Both the position numbers and the translations under genes were made by a program. A stretch of 64,000 nucleotides of DNA from Blastomussa wellsi (taxonomy: Eukaryota; Cnidaria; Anthozoa; Scleractinia; Plerogyridae), in assembly GCA_947652115.1 (NCBI GenBank), contig OX393571.1, positions 601,173 to 665,172 of the forward strand. Reading direction: 5' to 3'. Below the pieces are notes generated by a model. That model made no database searches, had not been told where the DNA came from, and was given only the letters and a program-made list of their open reading frames with translations. Positions 41,210 to 53,900 of this stretch are shown piece by piece. Numbering within the stretch: position 1 is the stretch's first letter; every line of letters begins with the position of its first letter.

Positions 41210-43866
41210 GGAGGAAAAGAGAAACAAGACAGCAGGAAAACAGAAACAAGACAGAAGGAAAACAGAAACTAGACGGGAGGAAAACAGAAATAAGACGGCA
41301 AGAAAACAGAAACAAGACGGGAAGAAAACAGAAAAAAGACAGCATGAAAAAAGAAAAAAGACAGGAGGAAAACAGGAACAAGACGGGAGGAAAACAGAAA
41401 CAAGACAGCAGGAAAACAGAAACAAGACGGGAGGAAAACAGAAACAAGACGCGAGGAAAACAGAAACAAGACGGGAGGAAAACAGAAACAAGACAGCAGG
41501 AAAACAGAAACAAGACGGCAGGAAAACGGAAGCAAGACCGGAGAAAAACAGAAACAAGACAGCAGGAAAACAGAAACAAGACAGCATGAAAACAAAAACA
41601 AGACGGGAAGGAAACAGAAACAAGACGGCAGGAAAACAGAAACAAGACAGCAGGAAAACAGAAACAAGAAAGCAAGAAAACAGAAACAAGACAGCAGGAA
41701 AACAGAAACAAGACGGCAGGACAACAGAAACAAGACAGCAGGAAAACAGAAACAAGACAGCAGGAAAACAGAAACAAGACGGGAGGAAAAAAGAAACAAG
41801 ACAGCAGGAAAATAGAAACAAGAATGCAGGATAAAAGACAGCAGGAAAGGAGAAAAAAAGGGAGGAAAAAAGAAAAAGGACAGCATGAAAACAGAAAAGA
41901 GACGGCAGGAACACAGAAACAAGACAGCAGGGAAACAGAAACAAGACGGGAGAAAAACAGAAACAAGGCAGCAGGAAAACATAAATAAGACGGGATGAAA
42001 ACAGAAACAAGACATCAGGAAAAGAGAAACAAGACAGCAGGAAAACAGAAACAAGACAGAAGGAAAACAAAAACTAGACGGGAGGAAAACAAAAATAAGA
42101 CATCAGGAAAAGAGAAACAAGAAAGCAGGAAAACAGAAATAAGACGGCAAGAAAACAGAAATAAGACGGGAAGAAAACAGAAACAAGACAGCATGAAAAC
42201 AGGAACAAGACAGGAGGAAAACAGAAACAAGACAGCAGGAAAACAGAAACAAGACGGGAGGAAAACAGAAACAAGACGACAGGAAAAAAGCAACAAGACG
42301 GGAGGAAAACAGAAACAAGACAGCAGGAAAACAGAAACAAGACGACAGGAAAACAGAAACAAGACGGGAAAAAAACAGAAACAAGACAGCAGGAAAACAG
42401 AAACAAGACAGCAGGAAAACAAAAACAAGACGGGAGGGAAACAGAAACTAGACGGGAGGAAATCAGAAACAAGACAGCAGCAAAACAGAAACAAGACAGC
42501 AGGAAAACAGAAACAAGACGGGAGGAAAACAGAAACAAGACATCAGGAAAACAGAAACAAGACGGCAGGAAAACAGAAACAAGACAGCAGGAAAACAGAA
42601 ACAAGACGGGAGGAAAACAGAAACAAGACAGCAGGAAAATAGAAACAAGAATGCAGGAAAACAGAAACAAGACAACAGGAAAGCAGAAAAAAAAAGGCAG
42701 GAAAAAAGAAACAAGACCGGAGGATAACAGAAAGAAGACGGCAGGAAAACAGAAACAAGACAGCAGGAAAACAGAAACAAGACGGGAGAAAAGCAGAAAC
42801 AAGACATCAGGAAAAGAGAAACAAGACAGCAGGAAAACAGAAACAAGACAGAAGGAAAACAGAAACTAGACGGGAGGAAAACAGAAACAAGACATCAGGA
42901 AAAGAGAAACAAGACAGCAGGAAAACAGAAATAAGACGGCAAGAAAACAGAAACAAGACGGGAAGAAAACAGAAAAAAGACAGCATGAAAAAAGAAAAAA
43001 GACAGGAGGAAAACAGAAACAAGACGGGAGGAAAACAGAAACAAGACAGCAGGAAAGCAGAAACAAGACGGGAGGAAAACAGAAACAAGACGCGAGGAAA
43101 ACAGAAACAAGACGGGAGGAAAACAGAAACAAGACAGCAGGAAAACCGAAACAAGACGGCAGGAAAACGGAAGCAAGACCGGAGGAAAACAGAAACAAGA
43201 CAGCAGGAAAAGAGAAACAAGACAGCATGAAAACAAAAACAAGACGGGAAGGAAACAGAAACTAGACGGGAGGAAATTAGAAAAAAGAAAGCAGGAAAAC
43301 AAAAACAAGAGAGCAGGAAAACAGAAACAAGACGGGAGGAAAACAGAAACAAGACAGCAGGAAAACAGAAACAAGAAAGCAGGAAAACAGAAACAAGACA
43401 GCAGGAAAAAAGAAACAAGACGGCAGGAAAACAGAAACAAGACAGCAGGAAAACAGAAACAAGAAAGCAGGAAAACAGAAACAAGAAAGCAGGAAAACAA
43501 AAACAAGACGGGAGGAAAAAAGAAAAAAGAATGCAGGAAAAAAGAAACAAGACAGCAGTAAAGCAGAAAAAAAAGGGAGGAAAAAAGAAACAAGACGGGA
43601 GGATAACAGAAAGAAGACGGCAGGAAAACAGAAACAAGACAGCAGGAAAACAGAAACAAGACGGGAGAAAAACAGAAACAAGACACCAGGAAAAGAGAAA
43701 CAAGACAGCAGGAAAACATAAACAAGACAGAAGGAAAACAGAAACTAGACGGGAGAAAAACAGAAACAAGACATCAGGAAAAGAGAAACAAGACAGCAGG
43801 AAAACAGAAATAAGACGGCAAGAAAACAGAAACAAGACGGGAAGAAAACAGAAAAAAGACAGCATG
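41210..43866. repeat. About 2.7-kb higher-order block, copy 3 of 3
   Basis: Third copy of the block. Relative to copy 2 it lacks three monomers (66 bp) near 42230 and regains four near 43400. Edges are approximate, read from where variant strings stop agreeing. Confidence 0.72.
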
Positions 43867-46800
43867 AAAAAAGAAAAAAGACAGGAGGAAAACAGAAACA
43901 AGACGGGAGGAAGACAGAAACAAGACAGCAGGAAAACAGAAACAAGACGGGAGGAAAACAGAAACAAGACGCGAGGAAAACAGAAACAAGACGGGAGGAA
44001 AACAGAAACAAGACAGCAGGAAAACAGAAAAAAGACGGCAGGAAAACGGAAGCAAGACTCGAGGAAAACAGAAAACAGAAAAACGAAAGCAAGAAAACAG
44101 AAACAAGACATCAGGAAAAGAGAAACAAGACAGCAGGAAAACAGAAATAAGACGGCAAGAAAAGTGAAACAAGACGGGAAGAAAACAGAAAAAAGAGGGC
44201 ATGAAAAAAGAAACAAGACAGGAGGAAAACAGAAACAAGACTGGAGGAAAACAGAAACAAGACTGCGGGAAAACAGAAACAACACGGGAGGAAAGCAGAA
44301 ACAAGACGCGAGGAAAAGAGAAACAAGACGGGAGGAAAACAGAAACCAGACAGCAGGAAAACAGAAACAAGACGACAGGAAAACAGAAACAAGACGGCAG
44401 GAAAACAGAAACAAGAAGGCAGGAAAACAGAAACAAGACAGCAGGAAAACAAAAACAAGACGGGTGGGAAACAGAAACTAGACGGGAGGAAATCAGAAAC
44501 AAGAAAGCAGGAAAACAAAAACAAGACAGCAGGAAAAAAGAAACAAGACGGGAGGAAAACAGAAACAAGACGGCAGGAAAACAGAAACAAGACAGCAGGA
44601 AAACAGAAACAAGAAAGCAGGAAAACAGAAACAAGACAGCAGGAAAACAGAAACAAGACGGCAGGACAACAGAAACAAGACGGGAGGAAAACAGAAAAAA
44701 GACGGGAGGAAAACAGAAACAAGACAGCAGGAAAACAGAAACAAGACGGCAGGAAAACGGAAGCAAGACTCGAGGAAAACAGAAAACAGAAAAACGAAAG
44801 CAAGAAAACAGAAACAAGACATCAGGAAAAGAGAAACAAGACAGCAGGAAAACAGAAATAAGACGGCAAGAAAAGTGAAACAAGACGGGCAAAAAAAAGG
44901 GAGTAAAAAAGAAACAAGACGGGAGGATAACAGAAACAAGACCCGAGGAAAAGAGAAAAAAGACGGGAGGAAAACAGAAACAAGACAGCAGGAAAACAGA
45001 AACAAGACGGCAGGAAAACGGAAGCAAGACTCGAGGAAAACAGAAAACAGAAAAACGAAAGCAAGAAAACAGAAACAAGACATCAGGAAAAGAGAAACAA
45101 GACAGCAGGAAAACAGAAATAAGACGGCAAGAAAAGTGAAACAAGACAGGAAGAAAACAGAAAAAAGACAGCATGAAAAAAGAAACAAGACAGGAGGAAA
45201 ACAGAAACAAGACTGGAGAAAAACAGAAACAAGACAGCAGGAAAACAGAAACAACACGGGAGGAAAGCAGAAACAAGACGCGAGGAAAACAGAAACAAGA
45301 CGGGAGGAAAACAGAAACAAGACAGCAGGAAAAAAGAAACAAGACGACAGGAAAACAGAAACAAGACGGCAGGAAAAGAGAAACAAGAAGGCAGGAAATC
45401 AGAAACAAGAAAGCAGAAAAACGAAAACAAGACAGCAGGAAAAAAGAAACAAGACGGGAGGAAAACAGAAACAAGACATCAGGAAAACAGAAACAAGACG
45501 GCAGGAAAACAGAAACAAGACAGCAGGAAAACAGAAACAAGACAGCAGAAAAACAGAAACAAGACGGCAGGACAACAGAAACGAGATAGCAGGAAAACAG
45601 AAACAAGACAGGAGGAAAAACAGAAACAAGGCAGCAGGAAAACATAAATAAGACGGCATGAAAACAGAAATAAAACATCAGGAATAGAGAAACAAGACAG
45701 CAGGAAAACAGAAACAAGACAGAAGGAAAACAGAAACTAGACGGGAGGAAAAAAGAAAAAAGACATCAGGAAAAGAGAAACAAGAAAGCAGGAAAACAGA
45801 AATAAGACGGCAAGAAAACAGAAAGAAGACGGGAAGAAAACAGAAACAAGACATCATGAAAACAGAAACAAGACAGGAGGAAAACAGAAACAAGACGGGA
45901 GGAAAACAGAAACAAGACAGCAGGGAAACAGAAACAAGACGGCAGGAAAACAGAAACAAGACGGGAGGAAAACAGAAACAAGACGGGAGGAAAACAGAAA
46001 CAAGATGACAGGAAAACAGCAACAAGACGGGAGGAAAACAGAAAAAAGACAGCAGGAAAACAGAAACAAGACGGGAAGAAAACAGAAACAAGACAGCATG
46101 AAAACAGAAACAAGACGGGAGGAAAACAGAAACAAGACAGCAGGGAAACAGAAACAAGACGGCAGGAAAACAGAAACAAGACGGGAGGAAAACAGAAAAA
46201 AGACGGGAGAAAAACAGAAACAAGGCAGCAGGAAAACATAAATAAGACGGGATGAAAACAGAAACAAGACATCAGGAAAAGAGAAACAAGACAGCAGGAA
46301 AACAGACAGCAGGAAACCAGAAAAAAAGGGAGGAAAAAAGAAAAAGGACAGCATGAAAACAGAAACAAGACGGCAGGAAAACAGAAACAAGACAGCAGGG
46401 AAACAGAAAAACAGACGGGAGAAAAACAGAAACAAGGCAGCAGGAAAACATAAATAAGACGGGATGAAAACAGAAACAAGACATCAGGAAAAGAGAAACA
46501 AGACAGCAGGAAAACAGAAACAAGACAGAAGGAAAACAGAAACTAGACGGGAGGAAAACAGAAACAAGACATCAGGAAAAGAGAAACAAGAAAGCAGGAA
46601 AACAGAAATAAGACGGCAGGAAAACAGAAAGAAGACGGGAAGAAAACAGAAACAAGACAGCATGAAAACAGAAACAAGACGGGAGGAAAACAGAAACAAG
46701 ACAGCAGGGAAACAGAAACAAGACGGCAGGAAAACAGAAACAAGACGGGAGGAAAACAGAAACAAGACAGCAGGAAAACAGAAACAAGACAGCAGGAAAA

Positions 46801-49630
46801 CAAAAACAAGACGGGAGGGAAACAGTAACTAGACGGGAGGAAATCAGAAACAAGACAGCAGGAAAACAGAAACAAGACAGCAGGAAAACAGAAAGAAGAC
46901 GGGAGGAAAACAGAAACAAGACATCAGGAAAACAGAAACAAGACGGCAGGAAAACAGAAACAAGACAGCACGAAAACAGAAACAAGACATCAGGAAAACA
47001 GAAACAAGACGGGAGGAAAACAGAAACAAGACAGCAGGAAAACAGAAACAAGACGGCAGGAAAACAGAAACAAGACAGCAGGAAAACAGAAACAAGACAG
47101 CAGGAAAACAGAAACAAGACAGCAGGAAAACAGAAACAAGACAGCAGGAAAACAGAAACAAGACATCAGGAAAACAGAAACAAGACGGCAGGAAAACAGA
47201 AACAAGACGGGAGGGAAAGAGAAACAAGACGGGAGGAAAACAGAAACAAGACAGCAGGAAAACAGAAACAAGACGGCAGGAAAACAGAAACAATACGGGA
47301 GGAAAACGGAAACAAGACACCAGGAAAACAGAAACAAGACAGCAGGAAAAAAAACAACACGGGAGGGAAACAGAAACTAGACGGGAGGAAATCCGAAACC
47401 AGACAGCAGGAAAACAGAAACAAGACAGCAGGAAAACAGAAACAAGACGGGAGGAAAACAGAAACAAGACAGCAGGAAAACATAAACAAGACGGCAGGAA
47501 AACAGAAACAAGACAGCAGGAAAACAGAAACAAGACGGCAGGAAAACAGAAACAAGACGAGAGGAAAACGGAAACAAGACACCAGGAAAACAGAAACAAG
47601 ACAGCAGGAAAAAAAACAACACGGGAGGGAAACAGAAACTAGACGGGAGGAAATCCGAAACAAGACAGCAGGAAAACAGAAACAAGACAGCAGGAAAACG
47701 GAAACAAGACGGGAGGAAAACAGAAACAAGACGGCAGGAAAACAGAAACAAGACGGCAGGAAAACAGAAACAAGACAGCAGGAAAACAGAAACAAGACAG
47801 CAGGAAAACAGAAAAAAGACAGCAGGAAAACAGAAACAAGACGGGAGGAAAACAGAAACAAGACAGCAGGAAAATAGAAACAAGAATGCAGGAAAACAGA
47901 AACAAGACAGCAGGAAAGCAGAAAAAAAAGGGAGGAAAAAAGAAACAAGACAGGAGGATAACAGAAACAAGACGGCAGGAAAACAGAAACAAGACAGCAG
48001 GAAGACAGAAACAAGACGGGAGAAAAACAGAAACAAGACAGCAGGAAAACATAAATAAGACGGGATGAAAACAGAAACAAGACATCAGGAAAAGAGAAAC
48101 AAGACAGCAGGAAAACAGAAACAAGACGGCAGGAAAACAGAAACAACACAACAGGAAAACAGAAACAAGACAGCAGGAAAACAGAAAGAAGACGGGAGAA
48201 AAGCAGAAACAAGACATCAGGAAAAGAGAAACAAGACAGCAGGAAAACAGAAACAAGACAGAAGGAAAACAGAAATTAGACGGGAGGAAAACAGAAACAA
48301 GACATCAGGAAAAGAGAAACAAGACAGCAGGAAAACAGAAATAATACGGCAAGAAAAAAGAAACAAGACGGGAAGAAAACAGAAACAAGACAGCATGAAA
48401 AAAGAAAAAAGACAGGAGGAAAACAGAAACAAGACGGGAGGAAAACAGAAACAAGACAGCAGGAAAACAGAAACAAGACGGGAGGAAAACAGAAACAAGA
48501 CGCGAGGAAAACAGAAACAAGACGGGAGGAAAACAGAAACAAGACAGCAGGAAAACAGAAACATGACGGCAGGAAAACGGAAGCAAGACCGGAGGAAAAC
48601 AGAAACAAGACAGCAGGAAAACAGAAACAAGACAGCATGAAAACAAAAACAAGACAGGAGGGAAACAGAAACTAGACGGGAGGAAATCAGAAAAAAGAAA
48701 GCAGGAAAACAAAAACAAGACAGCAGGAAAACATAAACAAGACGGGAGGAAAACAGAAACAAGACAGCAGGAAAACAGAAACAAGAAAGCAGGAAAACAG
48801 AAACAAGACAGCAGGAAAAAAGAAACAAGACGGCAGGAAAACAGAAACAAGAGAGCAGGAAAACAGAAACAAGACAGCAGGAAAACAGAAACAAGAAAGC
48901 AGGAAAACAGAAACAAGACGGGAGGAAAAAAGAAACAAGACAGCAGGAAAATAGAAACAAGAATGCAGGAAAAAAGAAACAAGAGAGCACTAAAGCAGAA
49001 AAAAAAGGGAGGAAAAAAGAAACAAGACGGGACGATAACAGAAAGAAGACGCGAGGAAAACAGAAAAAAGACGGGAGGAAAACAGAAACAAGACGGCAGG
49101 AAAACGGAAGCAAGACTGGAGGAAAACAGAAAACAGAAAAACGAAAGCAGGAAAACAGAAACAAGACATCAGGAAAAGAGAAACAAGACAGCAGGAAAAC
49201 AGAAATAAGACGGCAAGAAAAGTGAAAGAAGACGGGAAGAAAACAGCAAAAAGACAGCATGAGAAAAGAAAAAAGACAGGAGGAAAAAAGAAACAAGACG
49301 GGAGGAAAACAGAAACAAGACAGCAGGAAAACAGAAACAACACGGGAGGAAAACAGAAACAAGACGCGAGGAAAACAGAAACAAGACGGGAGGAAAAGGG
49401 AAGCAAGACAGCAGGAAAACAGAAACAAGACGACAGGAAAACAGAAACAAGACGGCAGGAAAACAGAAAGAAGACAGCAGGAAAACAGAAACAAGACAGC
49501 AGGAAAACAAAAACAAGACGGGAGGGAAACAGAAACTAGACGGGAGGAAAGCAGAAACAAGAAAGCAGGAAAACAAAAACAAGACAGCAGGAAAAAAGAA
49601 ACAAGACGGGAGGAAAACAGAAACAAGACA

Positions 49631-49645
49631 TCAGGAAAACAGAAA
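49631..49645. repeat. Left copy of 15-bp direct repeat flanking the retrotransposon
   Basis: TCAGGAAAACAGAAA abuts the left LTR. The same 15 bases follow the right LTR at 57982-57996. A paralogous uninterrupted site (about 45423-45540) contains this string once, joined to sequence matching both flanks. Confidence 0.85.
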
Positions 49646-49950
49646 TGTGTCTGCCCTCGAGTTCTGCACTGCAGAATCGACTGGGAGTTTCGACGAAAAT
49701 CAACAAGAAATAAACCAAGATGAACGTTCGTTGTTATTCGCAGGAAAACCTATTTCTGAGGTAACAACTTAGTACGCCATACGTTGCGAACGACATAAGG
49801 ATTACTCTGATTTTAAACGATACAAACAACATCACACTTCTGATACGAAACATGGCGGCCATGCAGCCGGAGAGCGAGAGTGCTGCCCCCCGCAGTGCGA
49901 ATAGGTGAATACCGCTGACCGACTTACTACTGCACACTGCTGTAGCAACA
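49646..49950 (-). repeat. 3' LTR of the BEL/Pao element
   Basis: A 305-bp LTR. On the - strand it starts TGTTGCTACAGC and ends GGCAGACACA. Its left edge is fixed because alignment with the other LTR begins exactly where satellite ends; its right edge shares one further T with the partner flank. A TTTAAAATC stretch (complement of 49809-49817) is a weak TATA candidate. CATGGCGGCCATG at 49851-49863 is a near-perfect palindrome resembling YY1-type ATGGCGGC sites. No AATAAA is seen on the sense strand; one occurs on the opposite strand at 49709-49714. The open frame through this LTR (about 49734-49982, -) has no gene character. Confidence 0.93.
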
Positions 49951-49959
49951 TGGCTCCCC
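49951..49959 (-). promoter_or_regulatory. Candidate polypurine tract
   Basis: On the element strand GGGGAGCCA lies directly before the 3' LTR start TGTTGC. LTR elements prime plus-strand DNA from a purine run in this position. The run here is short (GGGGAG), so the assignment rests on location more than on sequence. Confidence 0.35.
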
Positions 49960-50174
49960 AACTGCATACATGCAGTTAACAATAACAGTGTAATAACTAA
50001 CAGCGATAAATGTTCGACAAAGAACAGTCCAATACTTGAACTATGGCAACTAGTTCATGTTCAGAGTTCAAGTAACCTTGCAAAGGTTACTGAAGTTCAA
50101 AATATCAATGAAGATTAAAAATTATTTTCAAAAACAGTGCTCAGTGTTAATTAAAAGTCACTCAAAGTCACTCT
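49951..50174 (-). other. 3' untranslated region between integrase stop and 3' LTR
   Basis: A 224-bp non-coding, AT-rich stretch. Two compact inverted repeats are visible: AACTGCAT / ATGCAGTT at 49960-49967 and 49970-49977 with a 2-nt gap, and AGTAACCTT / AAGGTTACT at 50071-50079 and 50083-50091 with a 3-nt loop. A 10-bp direct repeat AAAGTCACTC is tandemly doubled at 50154-50173. Function is not evident; the stems could fold in the RNA. Confidence 0.6.
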
Positions 50175-50960
50175 TCACATGTCCATTGCTGGCTCCTCGT
50201 TGGGGATTTCTCCGGTCTCCTGACTAAGTACATCCTCTCCAGTCACCTCATCTGTGGTCAACAATAGCACAAGCTTGTAAATTGGCCTGTCTAGGTATGA
50301 AGGCGGGCTTTGGCGTTGGCCACAGTTGTCCAAATTTCTGTCTGCCATCAGCAACTTGACCTTTCTGACATATCCGTCCTCACTTGGGTAAACTTGCACC
50401 ACTCTACCAAGTGGCCACTTGTTGCGCGCTCCTTCGCTCTCCTTAGATATCACAACGTCTCCCACTGCAAGGTTTCTTTTAGGCTGGATCCACTTTTGCC
50501 TGACCTGTAACATTTGGAGATACTCATCGCGCCATCTCATCCAGAATTGGTTCGCGCAATACTGCATTCTTCTCCAACGTTTTCGACAATAAACATCAGC
50601 TCTTTGGAACTCTCCTGGTGGTGGTAACAATCGTTTAGGTTTCATAGTAAGAAGATGGTTTGGTGTTAAGGGCTCTGGTGCCTGTGCATCACATAGGTAG
50701 TCCACACTGAGAGGTCTTGAGTTGATAATGCACTCGACCTCTGTCATGAGTGTGCGCAAAGTCTCATCATCAAGTTGGCTCCCAACCTTCGATAGAAGTG
50801 GTTCCAATGCATTGCGTACACTGCGAATCAAACGTTCCCAGGTTCCTCCCATGTGACTACAATGGGGCAGGTTCATCTTGAATGGGATCCACTCGCATCC
50901 ATTTCTTAGCAGGTATTCTTGAACGTGATCTTGATTCATCTCAGATAATGCCTCCTTCAG
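50175..50960 (-). pseudogene. Integrase C-terminal part of BEL/Pao Pol, severed by TAA
   Basis: Same frame as the upstream pol segment, separated from it only by TAA at 50961-50963. The first ATG after the break is at 50939, giving 254 residues. The GGTWERLIRSV stretch (about 31-41) supplies the likely catalytic Glu of the integrase triad (Glu35), about 52 residues after the second Asp upstream of the stop. Residues about 120-222, with RWRRMQYCANQFWMRW and LAVGDVVISKE, match the DUF5641-type domain that ends BEL/Pao integrases, thought to act in DNA binding. The reading frame ends naturally 224 bp before the 3' LTR. Without read-through the integrase core is split, so no functional integrase is expected from this copy. 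Confidence 0.9.
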
Positions 50961-53900
50961 TTAATTTCGCGCACCGACGAAATTTGTCCCTTGATCAGAC
51001 CTCAACTGTCTTACAGCTCCTCTTCGATTCATGAAACGACTCAATGCATTGATGAAAGAAGAGCTGTCCAATGAATTGGCAGTCTCCAAATGAACACTTC
51101 GCGACGCCATACACGTAAACAGCACTCCGTACCGTTTGACTTCGCTTCTTCTCTCTTTGACTATGAACGGTCCAAAGTAATCAACGGCGCAATATGAAAA
51201 TGGAGGCGCGGGCTCCAGTCTGTCCTCAGGAAGACAGGCCATTTTCTGCTGCTCTGTGGGTCTACGCAGTCGTCTACAGGTCACACAACTTGATATGAAC
51301 CTTGCTACTCCTGATGATCCATTGATCACCCAGTAGCCATTCTGGCGCAGCTCATTGTGCGTCATCCCACGACCCATGCGGTTCACTTTCAAGTGATGAC
51401 GTTCGATCAACAGTTCAGTCAAGTGTCCCTTTCCACCATCTTGGTCCACGAACGGGTCCAGTTTGTACAGGGAACTGGTCTTTCGTAACTCTTGGTTTCG
51501 TTTTCTAGCTTGACATCGGTTTGTGTCTCCATCAGTAACATTTAAGTTGCAGAGGATCTGAAGCTCTGTCTGGAAGTGTTCATACTGCAAACTCTTGATG
51601 ATGTTCTTCTCTGCCTCTTGAAGCTCTGTTACTGTAAACTTAACTTCTGGTATCTCAACTTCTGCACTTGACTTTGTCCCCGGTTTCTTGGACATCTTAA
51701 TTTCTCTTCTCTGAAACTTGGACTTTAGTCGTAGACACAGGGCTATGACCTTCGTAGCCTGATACCAGCTGCGTACACCATTAAGTCTGCTTGTCTCGAA
51801 GTAATCAGGAAATGGAGTGACGCTCTTGACTTCCGTCGTCAATACGGATACTTTCTTCACTTCAGGGTCGGACTCTTGAAGGGGAGACACCTCCACGTTC
51901 TCAGGTTTGCAAGGTCCGCTTTCCCACAGAAATTCTGGACCAATGAGCCAACGTGAACCTTCTACCAGCTGTTTGGCTGTGAGTCCTCTTGACGCTTCGT
52001 CTGCCGGGTTGTTGGTTGTCTCAACATAGAACCAGGAGTTAGGATCAGTTAGATCACGGATTTGTTGAACTCTGTTGGCGACATAAACATGGAATCGTTT
52101 AGCCTCATTGCTTATGTATCCGAGAACTACTCGGCTATCCGTCCAGAAAAACTCCTTGATCCCTGGGTACTCTAACTCATTCCGCACAAACTCACTCATT
52201 CTTGCTGAGGTGGTAGCGGCAGCTAATTCCAACCTTGGAATGGTTTTGTGCTTCAAGGGTGTTACCCGTGTCTTTCCAACAACAAAAGAGCAATGAACTT
52301 GGTCATGTTCGTTAATTAGTCTTAGATACGAGCACTGGCCATAACCTTCTGTTGAAGCATCTGAAAAGTAGTGCATTTCCACAGCTTTCACTGAGCCAAA
52401 GTCGTTTGGCTTAAAACATCGCTCTATCTCCAGTTTCTCCAGGTCCTTGATTTCTTGACGCCACTTCTCCCATTGTGGGCGTAGATACTCAGGGACAGGG
52501 CTATCCCAGTCCAATTTGTCTCTGCACATCTGCTGGAGTATCTGCTTTCCTTTGAGTGTTACAGGGCCTATGTATCCATTAGGATCATAGATGGAGCCAA
52601 TGGTCGATAAGACACCTCTTCGAGTTAAAGGGCGGTCACGAAGTTCGATACGGAACTGAAAGCTGTCATTTTCAACGCACCACATCACGCCTAGGGCTCG
52701 CTCAATAGGCAAAGGATCTACAGCTAGGTTCAGTTCTTTGATTCCCTTTGCATGGTCTTCAACCGGAATAGCTTCAAGAACTTCCTTCTTGTTAGAGACT
52801 ATCTTGTGCAATCGGAGCCCGGCCTTGTCACAAATGGCTTGACTGGCCCTGATCAATTGGATGGCTTCAGGAACTGTAGCTACGGATTTTAGACCATCGT
52901 CCACATAGAAGTTCTTACGAATGAACGCAGCTGCATCAGCACCAAAATCTTGTTCACCATCATCAGCCGCTCGCCTAAGCCCAAAGTTCGCACAACCTGG
53001 TGAACTGCTGGCTCCAAACAGATGAACCTTCATCCGATACTCAACCACTTCCTTTGAAGGGTCGCCATCCAGCCACCATAGGAAGCGCAACAGGTCTCTG
53101 TGTTCTTCGGCGACCATGAACTGATGGAGCATGCTCCTTATGTCTGTCATAAATGCAACACTTTCCTGGCGGAAACGACACAAGATTCCTAACAGATCAT
53201 TCATGAATTCTGGACCTTGAAGCAAGTAATCATTGAGGCTGACTCCGTTAAATTGTGCTGAACAGTCAAATACCACTCTTATCTGCCCTGGCTTTTTTGG
53301 GTGATAAACGCCTGTGTGTGGGACGTAGTTGACTTTACCATCTTGCACCTCAAGACGATCTGCTGGAACTCTTTCGGCGCACTGAGAGATTATGTCCTTC
53401 ATGAAGATCTGGTAGTCTGCAAAAAACTTCGGATTCTTCTTAAATCTGGATTTCAGTTGGTTCCACCTCTTCACAGCAAGCTGTCGGTTGTTGGGAAAGG
53501 ACACATTGTCAGATTTCAAAGGAAGCGGCATTTCATAGTGTCCATCTGGTCTCTTCTTCACTCCGTCCTCCAGAATCTTCAGGAACCTCTCATCTTCCAC
53601 AGAGTATGGTTTGCTCTTAGCATTTATCTCCGCAAAGTCCGACTCGAACACACGAAGAATGTTCTCTGCATTGAGGATCTCTTTGGCTTTCGTTGCGAAT
53701 GCAAATCGGTTATTGATTTCTGAAGCTGCAACTCTATTGCATACACCTTTATCTCCACTCTCTTTGTCACGTGACTTGCAGACTCTTCCAATCACTCCCC
53801 AACCAAGTATAGTTCTTTGAGCATACGGCTCATCATCTTCCCCGGCAACTATTTCTCTTGGTCGGATAGCTTTTGGACAGTTGTTTCCAATCAGAATAGA

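Larger units (their letters stand above)
1..49645. repeat. 22-bp tandem satellite array, left block
   Basis: Uninterrupted head-to-tail array with a 22-bp period, about 2,250 monomer equivalents if all were 22 bp. The monomer is a conserved core AGGAAAACAGAAACAA plus a variable tail, most often GACAGC, GACGGG or GACGGC, with GACGCG, GACATC, GACTGC, GAAAGC and GAATGC as rarer classes. The consensus contains 13 A, 5 G, 4 C and no T on the + strand; the scattered T bases are variants such as the ACTAGACGGG and AATAAGACGG monomers. Because stop codons need T on the + strand and A on the - strand, the consensus is open in six frames, and the predicted peptides (KTETRQQENRNK-like on +, FLFSCCLVSVFL-like on -) are by-products of the repeat. 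Diagnostic variant monomers recur in long ordered strings, showing higher-order repeats. Nothing else is embedded here; no gene is supported. Confidence 0.97.

Noticed and set aside
1..49645. A CRISPR array, because of the short regular repeat.
   Set aside because: There are no unique spacers: monomers are directly adjacent with a 22-bp period, and the setting is an animal genome.
49734..49982. A small protein encoded across the 3' LTR on the - strand.
   Set aside because: It spans the junction between the 3' region and the LTR, and its counterpart in the other LTR runs into satellite; no domain is visible.
50961..50963. Programmed read-through at the integrase TAA.
   Set aside because: It lies within the catalytic core between the Asp and Glu residues; no known element recodes there, so decay is simpler.
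53301..53723. Antisense + strand frames of 60-140 codons inside gag-pol.
   Set aside because: They lie opposite well-supported Pol domains (RT, protease) and have no motifs of their own.
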